Positions 37,479 through 46,644 of a DNA stretch of 64,000 nucleotides are shown piece by piece. This DNA comes from Flavobacterium sasangense DSM 21067. Its GTDB lineage: Bacteria; Bacteroidota; Bacteroidia; Flavobacteriales; Flavobacteriaceae. Position numbers and translations under genes: made by a program. The stretch spans positions 205,524-269,523 of the forward strand of contig NZ_JMLU01000002.1 of assembly GCF_000686885.1 (NCBI RefSeq), in the 5' to 3' direction. Under the pieces are notes generated by a model that was given only the letters and a program-made list of their open reading frames with translations, did no database searches and was not told where the DNA came from. Position 1 is the stretch's first letter. The number at the start of each line of letters is the position of its first letter.

Positions 37479-38411
37479 ATGAAAGTAACAATAGTTGGTG
37501 CGGGTAACGTAGGTGCAACATGTGCAGATGTTATTTCGTACAGAGGAATTGCAAGTGAAGTAGTATTAGTAGACATCAAAGAAGGTTTTGCAGAAGGTAA
37601 AGCGATGGATATTATGCAATGTGCTACAACAACTGTATTCAACACACAATTAAGCGGAACAACAGGTGATTATTCTAAAACTGCAGGAAGTGATGTGGTA
37701 GTTATTACATCTGGAATTCCAAGAAAACCAGGAATGACGCGTGAAGAATTAATCGGAATCAATGCAGGAATCGTTAAATCGGTTGCGGATAACGTATTAA
37801 CACATTCTCCAAATGCAATTATTGTTGTAGTATCAAATCCAATGGATACTATGACGTATTTAACATTAAAAGCTACAGGATTGCCTAAAAATAGAGTAAT
37901 TGGAATGGGTGGTGCTTTAGATAGTTCTCGTTTCAAATATTTCTTATCAAAAGCATTAGACAAGCCAGCTAATGATGTTCAAGGTATGGTAATTGGAGGT
38001 CATGGTGATACTACTATGATTCCATTAACACGTTTAGCATCTTACAATGGTGTTCCAGTTTCTAATTTCTTATCTCAAGCTGAGTTAGATAAGGTAGCTG
38101 CTGATACTATGGTGGGTGGAGCTACTTTAACAGGTTTATTAGGGACTTCTGCTTGGTATGCGCCGGGAGCTTCTGTAGCGTATTTAGTAGACAGTATCTT
38201 AAACGATCAAAAACGCATGATTCCATGTTCAGTATTCTTAGAAGGTGAGTATGGACAAGAAGATATTTGTATGGGAGTTCCATGTATTATTGGTAAAAAC
38301 GGTGTTGAGAAAATCGTTGACGTACAATTAAATGATGCTGAAAAAGCATTGTTTGCTAAGAGTGCAGATGCAGTTCGTAATATGAATGCCGATTTGAAAT
38401 CAGTATTGTAA
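37479..38411 (+). CDS. mdh: Malate dehydrogenase (LDH-like type)
   Basis: 310 residues. NAD-dependent oxidation of malate to oxaloacetate in the TCA cycle. The N-terminal Rossmann motif is VGAGNVGATCADVI, followed by LVDIKEGFAEGKAMDI, where the acidic residue favours NAD. Substrate and catalytic motifs are SGIPRKPGMTREELI (Arg pair), VSNPMDTMTY and VIGGHGDTTMIPL, with the catalytic His in the last. This is the LDH-like malate dehydrogenase group common in Bacteroidetes. It is monocistronic, with a promoter in gyrB and a strong terminator. Confidence 0.96.
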   Translation: MKVTIVGAGNVGATCADVISYRGIASEVVLVDIKEGFAEGKAMDIMQCATTTVFNTQLSGTTGDYSKTAGSDVVVITSGIPRKPGMTREELIGINAGIVKSVADNVLTHSPNAIIVVVSNPMDTMTYLTLKATGLPKNRVIGMGGALDSSRFKYFLSKALDKPANDVQGMVIGGHGDTTMIPLTRLASYNGVPVSNFLSQAELDKVAADTMVGGATLTGLLGTSAWYAPGASVAYLVDSILNDQKRMIPCSVFLEGEYGQEDICMGVPCIIGKNGVEKIVDVQLNDAEKALFAKSADAVRNMNADLKSVL

Positions 38412-38432
38412 TTTCACATCAAAATAAAATTT

Positions 38433-38464
38433 AAAAACTGTCAAGAAATTGGCAGTTTTTTTTT
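38433..38464 (+). terminator. Rho-independent terminator of mdh
   Basis: AAAAACTGTCAA (38433-38444), GAAA tetraloop, TTGGCAGTTTTT (38449-38460) with one G-T pair, then more T to 38464. Confidence 0.82.
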
Positions 38465-38643
38465 GTTATAATCATTTTTTAAATATTATTTTTAAATGGT
38501 CTTTGTTTCTAAAGATTGGAGTTTTTAACAATATTTTCTGTTTTGTGAAATACTTTTTTAAGTTGCAAGTGTTTCATTTTTAAGGAATAATGTGTTTTTG
38601 TAGTGAAACTTAGGTAAAAAGGTTGCTTTAATCGAAAATAAAA
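38465..38643 (+). other. AT-rich leader between mdh and secDF, no gene seen
   Basis: The whole gap is about 300 bases. Apart from the mdh terminator and the secDF promoter I see only AT-rich DNA, with no start codon giving a credible small protein and no structured RNA motif that I can name. Confidence 0.5.
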
Positions 38644-38674
38644 TTGCTAAATCCTATTGTAAATTATATATTTG
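38644..38674 (+). promoter_or_regulatory. Promoter of secDF
   Basis: TTG (38644-38646), 20-base spacer and TATATTTG (38667-38674): a near-ideal -33/-7 pair, 38 bases before the ATG. Confidence 0.65.
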
Positions 38675-38712
38675 TCCGTTTTTATAAAATAGAATAAATA
38701 AATTTTAGAATA

Positions 38713-41637
38713 ATGCAGAATAGAGGACTTATTAAATTTTTCGCAATTATCTTTGCTTTGGTATGTGTATACCAGCTTTCTTTTACTTTCGTAGCGAATA
38801 GTATTGTTTCTGATGCAAAAGCTTTTGCAAAAGGAGATTCAGCTAAAGAATTACGCTATTTAGATTCTATCGGTAAAGAAGAAGTATACTTAGGGCATAC
38901 TTACAAAGAAGTTACTAATAACCAAATCAACAAAGGTCTTGACTTAGAAGGAGGATTAAACGTTATTCTTCAAATTTCAGTTAAAGATGTTTTGAAAGGA
39001 TTGGCAAATGATTCTAAGAATCCAGCTTTTAACAAAGCACTTGCTGATGCAAAAGCAAACCAACAAGGAAATCAAGATTACATCGATGCTTTCTTTGAAG
39101 CTGCTAATGCTGCAAATGTGAAATTAGCTGCGGCTGATGTTTTTGGAAACAGAAACCTTGATGAAGTTATTAAGTTTGATATGACTAACAAACAAGTTGA
39201 GCCAATCATCAAACAAAAAGTTCAAGAATCAGTAGAAAGTGCTTTCAAAGTATTAAGAGAGCGTATCGATAAATTTGGAGTTACTCAACCTAACATTCAA
39301 TTGTTAGGAAATTCTGGTAGAATCTTGGTTGAATTACCAGGAGCTAAAGATGTAGATCGTATTAAAAAGTTATTACAAAGTACAGCTCAATTAGAGTTTT
39401 GGGAAACCTATAAAATCGAAGAAGTTGGTCAATATTTAATGGCAGTTGAAGATGCATTAAAGAAAACAGAAGTTGCTGTTAAAGCTGATCCTACTAAAAC
39501 AACAGGGATCGATTCATTATTAACAGACAAAGCTGATACTACTGCAGCAACAGCTAATAGTCCTTTCTTAGGTAAAATGTTAGCTCCAGGTCAGCAAGGT
39601 GCTCCGCATGTTGGAACATTTGCTACTAAAGATACAGCTGCAATCAACGGATATTTAAAAAGAGCTGATATTAAAGCGTTGTTACCTGCTAATTTAGCTA
39701 ATATTAGATTTGCTTGGGGTAAAACAAATGCAAAAACTCCAGAAGTAACTGATTTATATGCCTTAAAAGGAACAAGAGATAATGTTGCGCCTTTAAGTGG
39801 TGGTGTAATTGTTGATGCAAGAGATACTTTTGATCAATTAGGTAAGCCAGCTGTTTCTATGCAAATGAATGGAAATGGTGCTAGAAAATGGGAGCAAATC
39901 ACAGGAGCCGTTTCTCAACAAGGAAATGCGATTGCGATTGTGTTAGATAATATTGTTTACTCTGCACCTGGTGTAAGTAAAGGAGCAATTACTGGAGGTC
40001 AATCAGAAATTTCTGGAAACTTCACAATTGAAGAAACAAAAGACTTAGCAAACATTTTAAGAGCGGGTAAATTACCAGCTGCTGCAGAAATTGTTCAGTC
40101 AGAAGTGGTAGGTCCATCATTAGGACAAGAAGCTATCGATAACGGTATGTTATCATTCGTTATTGGTTTCGCTTTAGTATTATTATGGATGGTAGTTTAC
40201 TATGGTAAAACTGGTTTCTATGCTAACTTAGCGTTATTAGTAAATATTTTATTCATTTTTGGAACATTAGCAAGTTTTGGTGCTGTATTAACATTACCAG
40301 GTATCGCGGGTATCGTATTAACCATTGGTATGGCGGTAGATGCTAACGTGATCATTTTTGAAAGAGCAAAAGAAGAATTAGATAATGGTAAATCAGTTCA
40401 AGAAGCTACTGATTATGCTTTCACTTGGAAAGGTGCGATGTCATCTATTATTGATGCTAACGTTACTACTGCAATTACTGCTATTATCTTATTAGTATTT
40501 GGTACAGGACCAATTCAAGGTTTTGCTACAACATTATTAATTGGTATTTTTACTTCTGTAATTACTGCTGTTTTTGTAACAAGAATGTTCTTAGATTGGA
40601 GTTTAAGCAGAAATGAAAAATTAGCTTACTCAACTTCATTAACTAAAACTTGGTTTAAAAATTTAAATATCGATTTCTTAGGTAAAAAGAAAATTGCTTA
40701 TGTAGTTTCAGGTATTTTAGTAGCATTGAGTATTTTCTCATTAGCAACTAAAGGATTAAATCAAGGTGTGGATTTTGTTGGTGGTAGAACATACCAAGTA
40801 CGTTTTGATAAACCAGTTTCTGCTCCAGATGTAACGGCTGATTTAGTAGCTGTTTTCGGAAGTGCTGAAGCAAAAGTTTATGGTGGAAACGACCAGTTAA
40901 AAATCACTACCAAGTATAAAGTTGACGAAGAAGGTGAGGGAGTAGATAAAGAAGTAAACCAAAAATTATACGAAGGTTTAAAGAAATATTTACCAGCTGA
41001 TTTAACATATGATAAATTTGCAAACCTTTATGAAGGAAAAAAAGTTGGTATTTTATCATCTGCAAAAGTTACAGGTACTATCTCTAAAGATATTAAGACA
41101 AACTCTTTATGGGCAGTTTTAGGTTCATTATTTGTGGTATTTGTTTACTTGATGATTAGTTTCCGTAAATGGCAGTTTGGTTTCTCAGCTGTAATTGCAG
41201 TTGCGCACGATACAATCATTGTATTAGGTATCTTCTCATTCTTCTATACCATTTTACCATTCAATATGGAGATTGATCAAGCATTTATTGCAGCAATCTT
41301 AACGGTAATTGGTTACTCGTTAAATGACACTGTAATTGTTTTCGATAGAGTTCGTGAATATTTAGATTACAACTCATCACCTGATTTCAAAGGATTAGTA
41401 AACAAAGCATTAAATACTACATTAAGTAGAACAATCAATACTTCTGCTACAACTTTAGTGGTATTAGTGGCTATCTTCATCTTTGGAGGTGAAACTATTA
41501 GAGGTTTCGTATTTGCTATCTTAGTAGGTATTTTAGTAGGAACTTATTCTTCATTATTCATTGCAACTCCAGTGATGCAAGATACAATTGGTGAAAAAGA
41601 AGGTCGTAAAATGGCTGAGTTTAAAAAAGAAGACTAA
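38713..41637 (+). CDS. secDF: Fused SecDF protein-export subunit
   Basis: 974 residues combining SecD and SecF. RND-type membrane protein that uses proton motive force to pull substrates from SecYEG. The SecD part has LDLEGGLNVILQISV near 75-90, the large P1 periplasmic domain up to about 455, and TIGMAVDANVIIFERAKEEL in the fourth helix. The SecF part begins near 650 (DFLGKKKIAYVVSGI), has QGVDFVGGRTYQVRF and VIGYSLNDTVIVFDRVREYL. Both halves keep six membrane segments. The periplasmic region carries an extra Ala/Thr-rich insertion (about 255-345), common in Bacteroidetes. SecDF is important for T9SS cargo, which first crosses the inner membrane by Sec. Confidence 0.97.
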   Translation: MQNRGLIKFFAIIFALVCVYQLSFTFVANSIVSDAKAFAKGDSAKELRYLDSIGKEEVYLGHTYKEVTNNQINKGLDLEGGLNVILQISVKDVLKGLANDSKNPAFNKALADAKANQQGNQDYIDAFFEAANAANVKLAAADVFGNRNLDEVIKFDMTNKQVEPIIKQKVQESVESAFKVLRERIDKFGVTQPNIQLLGNSGRILVELPGAKDVDRIKKLLQSTAQLEFWETYKIEEVGQYLMAVEDALKKTEVAVKADPTKTTGIDSLLTDKADTTAATANSPFLGKMLAPGQQGAPHVGTFATKDTAAINGYLKRADIKALLPANLANIRFAWGKTNAKTPEVTDLYALKGTRDNVAPLSGGVIVDARDTFDQLGKPAVSMQMNGNGARKWEQITGAVSQQGNAIAIVLDNIVYSAPGVSKGAITGGQSEISGNFTIEETKDLANILRAGKLPAAAEIVQSEVVGPSLGQEAIDNGMLSFVIGFALVLLWMVVYYGKTGFYANLALLVNILFIFGTLASFGAVLTLPGIAGIVLTIGMAVDANVIIFERAKEELDNGKSVQEATDYAFTWKGAMSSIIDANVTTAITAIILLVFGTGPIQGFATTLLIGIFTSVITAVFVTRMFLDWSLSRNEKLAYSTSLTKTWFKNLNIDFLGKKKIAYVVSGILVALSIFSLATKGLNQGVDFVGGRTYQVRFDKPVSAPDVTADLVAVFGSAEAKVYGGNDQLKITTKYKVDEEGEGVDKEVNQKLYEGLKKYLPADLTYDKFANLYEGKKVGILSSAKVTGTISKDIKTNSLWAVLGSLFVVFVYLMISFRKWQFGFSAVIAVAHDTIIVLGIFSFFYTILPFNMEIDQAFIAAILTVIGYSLNDTVIVFDRVREYLDYNSSPDFKGLVNKALNTTLSRTINTSATTLVVLVAIFIFGGETIRGFVFAILVGILVGTYSSLFIATPVMQDTIGEKEGRKMAEFKKED

Positions 41638-41660
41638 GTAATTAGTTTCGATATATAAGA

Positions 41661-41689
41661 AAGTCCTGATTTATGTCAGGACTTTTTTT
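41661..41689 (+). terminator. Rho-independent terminator of secDF
   Basis: AAGTCCTGA (41661-41669), loop TTTATG, TCAGGACTT (41676-41684), T run to 41689. Confidence 0.82.
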
Positions 41690-41718
41690 ATATATTTATA
41701 TTTCTAAATTTTAAACTT

Positions 41719-42180
41719 ATGAAAACTAAATTTATTTTGATTGTTTTAGTGTTTGTATTCTTATCATGTAATAAAAACAAAGTCTATGATGATTTTGATT
41801 CTAGTTTTGATAATAATCGTTGGGATGCATCTGATGTTAGAGTGTTTGAATTTGAAAATAAGCAATCTGAGGGAGTTTGTGATGTAAAACTACATTTTGG
41901 ACACATAAGTGGTTTTCAGTTTAAACAAGTGCCTTTAGAAGTCGAAATTACAGCTCCCGATGGTAAAACGGAAATGCTTCCTGTTACAATGAAACTAATT
42001 GATGATTCTGGAAAGGATTTAGGCGATTGTTCTGGTGATATTTGTGATGTTTTTCAAACCATAAAAACCTTTCAAAACCTAGAAAAAGGAAAATATAAAG
42101 TGGCTGTCAAAAGTAAGTTTGCAGGGCCTTATTTACCGAATGTTCTCGGTGTTGGGATTGTAGTTGAAAAACAAAAATAA
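41719..42180 (+). CDS. GldH-like gliding-motility lipoprotein
   Basis: 153 residues with a lipoprotein signal peptide and lipobox VFLSC (Cys17), directly followed by NKNKVYDDFDSSFDNNRWD. The body has KLHFGHISGFQFKQVPLEVEI, TAPDGKTEMLPVTMKLIDD and GKYKVAVKSKFAG, which matches my recollection of the GldH pattern (paired beta strands, APDGK, L-G-near-middle). GldH is an outer-membrane lipoprotein needed for gliding in Flavobacterium johnsoniae. The similarity is by eye only and the protein could be a GldH paralogue. It is flanked by terminators on both sides, so it is transcribed alone. Confidence 0.5.
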   Translation: MKTKFILIVLVFVFLSCNKNKVYDDFDSSFDNNRWDASDVRVFEFENKQSEGVCDVKLHFGHISGFQFKQVPLEVEITAPDGKTEMLPVTMKLIDDSGKDLGDCSGDICDVFQTIKTFQNLEKGKYKVAVKSKFAGPYLPNVLGVGIVVEKQK

Positions 42181-42213
42181 AAAAGGCGGTTAGAAATTCT
42201 AACCGCCTTTTTT
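42181..42213. terminator. Bidirectional terminator between the GldH-like gene and lgt
   Basis: Palindrome GGCGGTTAGA (42185-42194) with TCTAACCGCC (42198-42207), flanked by A4 and T6. It serves both converging genes. Confidence 0.85.
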
Positions 42214-42228
42214 GTATGTGTAATTTCA

Positions 42229-43161
42229 TTAGTCTTCTTTAACTTCCTTCGCTTTCCAAACAAAGTAAAATCCAATAAATATAAACGGAATGCTCAACCA
42301 TTGACCTGTTGAAAGTGCATTAAAAACTGGATATTGCTCAAATCCACCTTGACTTTCCTTAACAAATTCCACCACAAAACGAATTGACCAAAGTAGGATT
42401 AAAAACAATCCAAATAAGTAACCCGCTTTGTTTCTAGCTTCGGTTTTCCAATATAAAAACATTAGAATAGCGAAAACAAAAACATAACAGATAGCCTCAT
42501 ATAACTGTGCTGGATGTTTTGGTGTTACAGCAGCTAAATATTCTGCAAATTGAGGATTTGTAGCAATAGTATTGTAAGCTTCGTTTTTGTCTCCAATTTG
42601 TGTTATTTGCATCGCATCGTTTGCACTATATTTATCTCTTAAAAATTTAATTCCGAATGCTGAACTAGTTTCAGTTCCAACGATTTCTGAGTTGAAGAAA
42701 TTACCTAAACGAATAAAAATCGCACCTAAAGAAACCGGAATTACAATTCGGTCTAAAATCCATAAAAACGAACGTTTGATTACTCTTCTTTGGATGTAAA
42801 ACATGGTTATAATAATTCCAATTGCCGCACCATGACTTGCTAATCCAGCAAAACCAGTGAAATGTAGTGTAGGTTTAGTGCTAATTGGTAATAAAATACT
42901 CAACGGGTCTTGGTGAAATAATTCTGATTGATAAAAAATTACGTGTCCCAATCGAGCTCCCAACATAGTGGCTACCAAAGTGTAAACAAATAACTTATCT
43001 AAAGATTCTACCGATTCGTTTTCTCTTATGAAAATAGGTTTCATTACGTACCAGCCTAATCCAAAAGCCAATACCCAAGAAAGACTATAAAAACGTAACA
43101 TGAAAAATCCTAAATCAATCCCTTCCGAAGGATTCCAAACCATATTGAGTGCGTGAATCAT
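42229..43161 (-). CDS. lgt: Prolipoprotein diacylglyceryl transferase
   Basis: 310 residues with seven membrane segments. It transfers diacylglycerol from phosphatidylglycerol to the lipobox Cys of prolipoproteins, the first step of lipoprotein maturation. Family landmarks are FMLRFYSLSWVLAFGLGWYV, GARLGHVIFYQ, ASHGAAIGIIITMF and the Lgt signature RLGNFFNSEIVGTET (equivalent to RIGNFINGELYG). PKHPAQLYEAICY is in the C-terminal half. It is essential for the many lipoproteins of this group, including the GldH-like neighbour. An insertion of about 45 residues follows the signature. Confidence 0.95.
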   Translation of the reverse strand: MIHALNMVWNPSEGIDLGFFMLRFYSLSWVLAFGLGWYVMKPIFIRENESVESLDKLFVYTLVATMLGARLGHVIFYQSELFHQDPLSILLPISTKPTLHFTGFAGLASHGAAIGIIITMFYIQRRVIKRSFLWILDRIVIPVSLGAIFIRLGNFFNSEIVGTETSSAFGIKFLRDKYSANDAMQITQIGDKNEAYNTIATNPQFAEYLAAVTPKHPAQLYEAICYVFVFAILMFLYWKTEARNKAGYLFGLFLILLWSIRFVVEFVKESQGGFEQYPVFNALSTGQWLSIPFIFIGFYFVWKAKEVKED

Positions 43162-43540
43162 AATTTTTGTTTCTGATTAAAGCGTAAAAATAAATATTAT
43201 TATTGGGAAACTTGTTAAAATTCCGATAAGAAATTTTTTCAAGAGGAATGTCAATTTCAAAAATCAACTTCAAACCTGAAACTTGAAACATATATTTTGG
43301 AACACAGATTGAAGAAATTTAAATAATTTTAAAATCAGAAAAGTGAATCGCTCTGTGTATCTCTTTTCAACACAATCAAAATCAAAAAAGCTCCGTGTAT
43401 CTCTGTGTAATTTTAACGCAAAGTTGCAAAGTTTTTTCGCAAAGTTCACTATGTGTTTTGTTTAAAATAAGTGAAACGCTCTGTTTATCTCTATTCAACA
43501 CAAAGAAAGTCAAAAAAACTCGATGAACCTCTGTTTAATT
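43162..43540. other. Gene-free region upstream of lgt with CGCAAAG and CTCTGTGTATCTCT repeats
   Basis: About 380 bases between the divergent-in-position lgt start and yidD stop hold no credible gene. The distal half contains a 74-base direct repeat and the CGCAAAG family sequence listed separately. The lgt-proximal half is plain AT-rich DNA. Confidence 0.6.
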
Positions 43541-43542
43541 AA
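43341..43542 (+). repeat. 74-bp imperfect direct repeat, two copies
   Basis: Copies at 43341-43414 and 43469-43542 (period 128) start AAGTGAAtCGCTCTGT and share about 81 percent by eye. The second copy ends exactly before the yidD stop codon. Between them, 43415-43450 carries CGCAAAGTTGCAAAG and CGCAAAGTT, echoing 3112-3151 and 32845-32885. Confidence 0.65.
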
Positions 43543-43800
43543 TCAAGGCACAGGATCATAACCGCTTCTTCCCCAAGGATGGCAACTGAAAATGCGTTTC
43601 AAAGCTAACCAGCCACCTTTAAACAATCCGTGTTTCTGCAACGCTTGAATTGTATAACTAGAACATGTCGGTTCAAATCGGCAAGTAGCTGGTGTAAAAG
43701 GAGAAATCCCAACCTGATAAAATCGCACCAGTAAAACAAACGGATAAATCACCCATTGTTTTAGTGTTTTTGGATATTTTGATTGGTGTTGGCTACACAT
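43543..43800 (-). CDS. yidD: Membrane protein insertion efficiency factor YidD
   Basis: 85 residues, the usual size for this small, membrane-associated factor, which assists YidC. Conserved motifs are [40 protein letters not shown] and [24 protein letters not shown]. In many bacteria yidD sits with rnpA and yidC; here it lies downstream of cysS on the minus strand and upstream of a repeat-rich gap. Confidence 0.96.
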   Translation of the reverse strand: MCSQHQSKYPKTLKQWVIYPFVLLVRFYQVGISPFTPATCRFEPTCSSYTIQALQKHGLFKGGWLALKRIFSCHPWGRSGYDPVP

Positions 43801-43811
43801 GATTATTGATT

Positions 43812-43840
43812 AAAAAAAAGAACCTCAATTGAGATTCTTT
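43812..43840 (-). terminator. Rho-independent terminator of cysS
   Basis: On the minus strand AAGAATCTC (43831-43839), loop AATT, GAGGTTCTT (43818-43826) with one G-U pair, then eight U. It lies between cysS and yidD. Confidence 0.75.
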
Positions 43841-43846
43841 GTATGT

Positions 43847-45331
43847 TTAAAAAGTAAAACTAGTTCCTTCTTTTCCGTCTTTTAATTGAATGCCTAAAGC
43901 TAATAATTGGTCGCGAATTTGATCCGATAAAGCAAAGTTTTTGTTCGCTCTAGCTTCGTTTCGCATACCGATTAACATTTCCACTACACCGCTTAATTTT
44001 TCAGTGGTATTTGAATTTCCTGAAGCTTCATTGCTAATTCCCAATACATCAAATAAAAAACTTGAAATGGTATTTTCTAATAGTTGAATATCATCTGCAG
44101 TTAATGATTCTTTTCCGTCGTTTACCAAATTAATGTAACGTGCGCCTTCAAATAATTGTGCAATTAAAATTGGTGTGTTAAAGTCGTCGTTCATCGCATC
44201 ATAACAACTTTGTTTCCAACTTGCAATATCTAAAGTAGAACTGTTGCTTGCTTTCAACATCGGAATTAACTTGTACGATTCCATCAAACGAGAATATCCT
44301 TTTTCGCTAGCTAACATCGCATCATTCGAAATGTCTAAAACACTTCTGTAATGCGCTTGCAAGAAACAAAAGCGAACAATATTTGGTGCAAATGGTTTTT
44401 CAAAAAACGTATTTTCACCTGTAACCAATTCCATCGGAAGAATGTAATTTCCAGTCGATTTACTCATGCGCAAACTGTTCATGGTTAACATATTGGTGTG
44501 CATCCAAAAATTCACTGGTGAATGTCCATTACACGCTTTTCCTTGCGCTACTTCACACTCATGATGCGGGAATTTCAAATCCATTCCACCACCGTGAATA
44601 TCAAAAGTTTCGCCCAAGTATTTCGTGCTCATCGCTGTACATTCTAAATGCCAACCTGGAAAACCTTCACCCCAAGGCGAGTTCCAACGCATAATGTGAG
44701 CTGGAGAAGCATTTTTCCAAAGTGCAAAATCTTGTGGATTTTTCTTTTCGTTTTGGCCGTCTAAGTCGCGTGTATTGGCAAAAAGTTCTTCGATGTTACG
44801 GTTACTCAATTCGCCATAATTCATTCCTTTTTGGTTGTAAGCAAACACGTCAAAATAAACTGAACCATTGCTTTCGTAGGCAAATCCAGTATCAATCAAT
44901 TTTTGAGTTAACTCAATTTGCTCTAAAATATGTCCCGTTGCAGTAGGTTCAATCGTAGGCGGAAGAAAATTAAACGTATCCAAAACCTTGTGAAAATCTA
45001 CTGTATATTTCTGTACGATTTCCATAGGTTCTAATTTTTCTAGGCGCGATTGTTTTACAAAACGATCGTTATCCACATCGCCATCATCGGTTAAATGCCC
45101 TGCATCGGTAATGTTTCTAACGTATCTAACTTTATAATCTAAATGTAATAAATATCTAAAAATTACATCAAACGACATAAACGTACGAACGTTTCCTAAG
45201 TGTACATTACTGTAAACCGTAGGGCCGCAAACATACATTCCAATATTTCCCTCATGAATAGGAGTAAAGGTTTCTTTCTCGCTAGAAAGCGTGTTGTATA
45301 TTTTTAACGTTTGATTTTTGTATAATTCCAT
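43847..45331 (-). CDS. cysS: Cysteinyl-tRNA synthetase
   Basis: A 494-residue class I aminoacyl-tRNA synthetase charging tRNA-Cys. The HIGH-equivalent is [11 protein letters not shown] in the N-terminal Rossmann fold, preceded by [13 protein letters not shown] with the zinc-ligand Cys. [12 protein letters not shown] and [17 protein letters not shown] contain further zinc ligands. The KMSKS loop is [12 protein letters not shown]. The C-terminal anticodon-binding region follows and ends [12 protein letters not shown]. It is complete and probably has its own promoter upstream of 45332. Confidence 0.97.
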   Translation of the reverse strand: MELYKNQTLKIYNTLSSEKETFTPIHEGNIGMYVCGPTVYSNVHLGNVRTFMSFDVIFRYLLHLDYKVRYVRNITDAGHLTDDGDVDNDRFVKQSRLEKLEPMEIVQKYTVDFHKVLDTFNFLPPTIEPTATGHILEQIELTQKLIDTGFAYESNGSVYFDVFAYNQKGMNYGELSNRNIEELFANTRDLDGQNEKKNPQDFALWKNASPAHIMRWNSPWGEGFPGWHLECTAMSTKYLGETFDIHGGGMDLKFPHHECEVAQGKACNGHSPVNFWMHTNMLTMNSLRMSKSTGNYILPMELVTGENTFFEKPFAPNIVRFCFLQAHYRSVLDISNDAMLASEKGYSRLMESYKLIPMLKASNSSTLDIASWKQSCYDAMNDDFNTPILIAQLFEGARYINLVNDGKESLTADDIQLLENTISSFLFDVLGISNEASGNSNTTEKLSGVVEMLIGMRNEARANKNFALSDQIRDQLLALGIQLKDGKEGTSFTF

Positions 45332-45392
45332 TTTTGTGATTGCTCAATATTTGTGATAGCTTATCTTAAAATTCTGATTTTAGAATCCTAAA

Positions 45393-46064
45393 TTAAAACT
45401 GTGTATCTAACTTTATATAGTCTAAAAATTCTCTACGAACTTTATCCTCTTTGAATTTTCCGCCAAATTCAGCAGTAACCGTACTGCTTTCGATATCGCG
45501 AATTCCTCTAGAATTTACACATAAGTGTTTGGCATCAATCACGCACGCTACGTCTTCAGTTCCTAGTACTTTTTGAAGCTCTTGAACTATTTGAATATTC
45601 AAACGCTCTTGAACTTGAGGTCTTTTAGCATAGTAATCAACAATTCGGTTCATTTTAGATAAACCTACAACTGTTCCATTCGAAATATAAGCCACATGAG
45701 CACGACCTACAATAGGTAATAGATGATGTTCACAAGTTGAATAAACAACAATGTTTTTTTCAACTAACATTTCACCATACTTATATTTATTGTCAAATGT
45801 AGAAGAACTTGGTTTTTTGTTTGGATTTAAACCGCCAAAGATTTCTTTTACAAACATTTTAGCCACACGATTAGGTGTTCCTTTCAAACTGTCGTCTGTT
45901 AAATCTAAACCTAATGTGTTTAAAATATTTTCAACATCTTTTTTAATCAATTCAATTTTTTCTTCGTCGGAAATAGCAAAGGCGTCACTGCGCATTGGAG
46001 TTTGAGCACTCGTTGCAATATGATCGTTTCCTAATTCATCTTGAAAATCCTCGTTTTGTATCAT
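45393..46064 (-). CDS. folE: GTP cyclohydrolase I
   Basis: 223 residues. Converts GTP to dihydroneopterin triphosphate, the first step of folate/pterin synthesis. Zn-binding and catalytic motifs are VYSTCEHHLLPIVGRAHVAY and MCVNSRG-equivalent HLCVNSRGIRD, and QERLNIQIVQELQKVLG is typical of the family. The N-terminal 35 residues (acidic, DFQDELGNDH) are a poorly conserved extension before the helical domain beginning EEKIELIKKDVENIL. Its promoter lies in the short divergent region shared with the gene at 46224. Confidence 0.97.
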   Translation of the reverse strand: MIQNEDFQDELGNDHIATSAQTPMRSDAFAISDEEKIELIKKDVENILNTLGLDLTDDSLKGTPNRVAKMFVKEIFGGLNPNKKPSSSTFDNKYKYGEMLVEKNIVVYSTCEHHLLPIVGRAHVAYISNGTVVGLSKMNRIVDYYAKRPQVQERLNIQIVQELQKVLGTEDVACVIDAKHLCVNSRGIRDIESSTVTAEFGGKFKEDKVRREFLDYIKLDTQF

Positions 46065-46103
46065 CTTAACTAATTAGTTTTAATAGCAATTTTTAAAGTG
46101 TTG

Positions 46104-46111
46104 CAAAGATA
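46104..46111 (-). promoter_or_regulatory. -7 element of folE
   Basis: Minus strand TATCTTTG, 40 bases before the folE start. A TTG lies about 25 bases upstream, a little far. Confidence 0.45.
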
Positions 46112-46182
46112 AATAATAAACTTTAGATTTTATTTGCAAATGTTAATTATTAAAAAAAAAGTGTGTAGCTAAAAATTTTTGT

Positions 46183-46190
46183 TAAATTTG
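46183..46190 (+). promoter_or_regulatory. -7 element of the small exported-protein gene
   Basis: TAAATTTG, 33 bases before the ATG at 46224. No good TTG box seen. Confidence 0.45.
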
Positions 46191-46223
46191 TGATTCTATA
46201 AACTAATTATCAAACTATAAAAA

Positions 46224-46637
46224 ATGAAAAAAGTATTACTTTTTGGTATCTTTTTGTTTTTCCAATATGGTTTTGCTCAAACCATGTTAGATAAAAAGAA
46301 TGCCGTTATTAAAGGGGTTAAAATTGAAAGTCTTCAAGACCCAAAATTAGATTTTATCAACAATGCAAAAATTTCTTGGGATTTTTCAAGTCTTGATTTA
46401 ACTAATAAGACAGTTTCAATTGAAGTGGTTACTATTTATGATTGCTTTAATGGAGAAAATGCTTCAGACTTTAAAGAAACAATTTCTGTTTTGAATAAAG
46501 AAAACTTTACTAAACAAGGGAGCCGAGATCTAATTCACGTTGAATTAATGGCTAAATGTCTTAAATGGAGATTGGTTTTGGTTGAAAATAACCAAACAAA
46601 AGTTTCTGATTGGTCTTATTTCTCATTTCTAAAATAA
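46224..46637 (+). CDS. Small exported protein, unknown function
   Basis: 137 residues: signal peptide (MKKVLLFGIFLFFQYGFAQ) and a compact beta-rich domain with two Cys (TIYDCFNGEN and AKCLKWRL), possibly a disulphide. No family recognised. It lacks a visible T9SS C-terminal domain, so it probably stays in the periplasm or is a partner of the adhesin that follows just 7 bases later. It opens the adhesin/PorP/PorE transcription unit. Confidence 0.75.
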   Translation: MKKVLLFGIFLFFQYGFAQTMLDKKNAVIKGVKIESLQDPKLDFINNAKISWDFSSLDLTNKTVSIEVVTIYDCFNGENASDFKETISVLNKENFTKQGSRDLIHVELMAKCLKWRLVLVENNQTKVSDWSYFSFLK

Positions 46638-46644
46638 TCAGATT

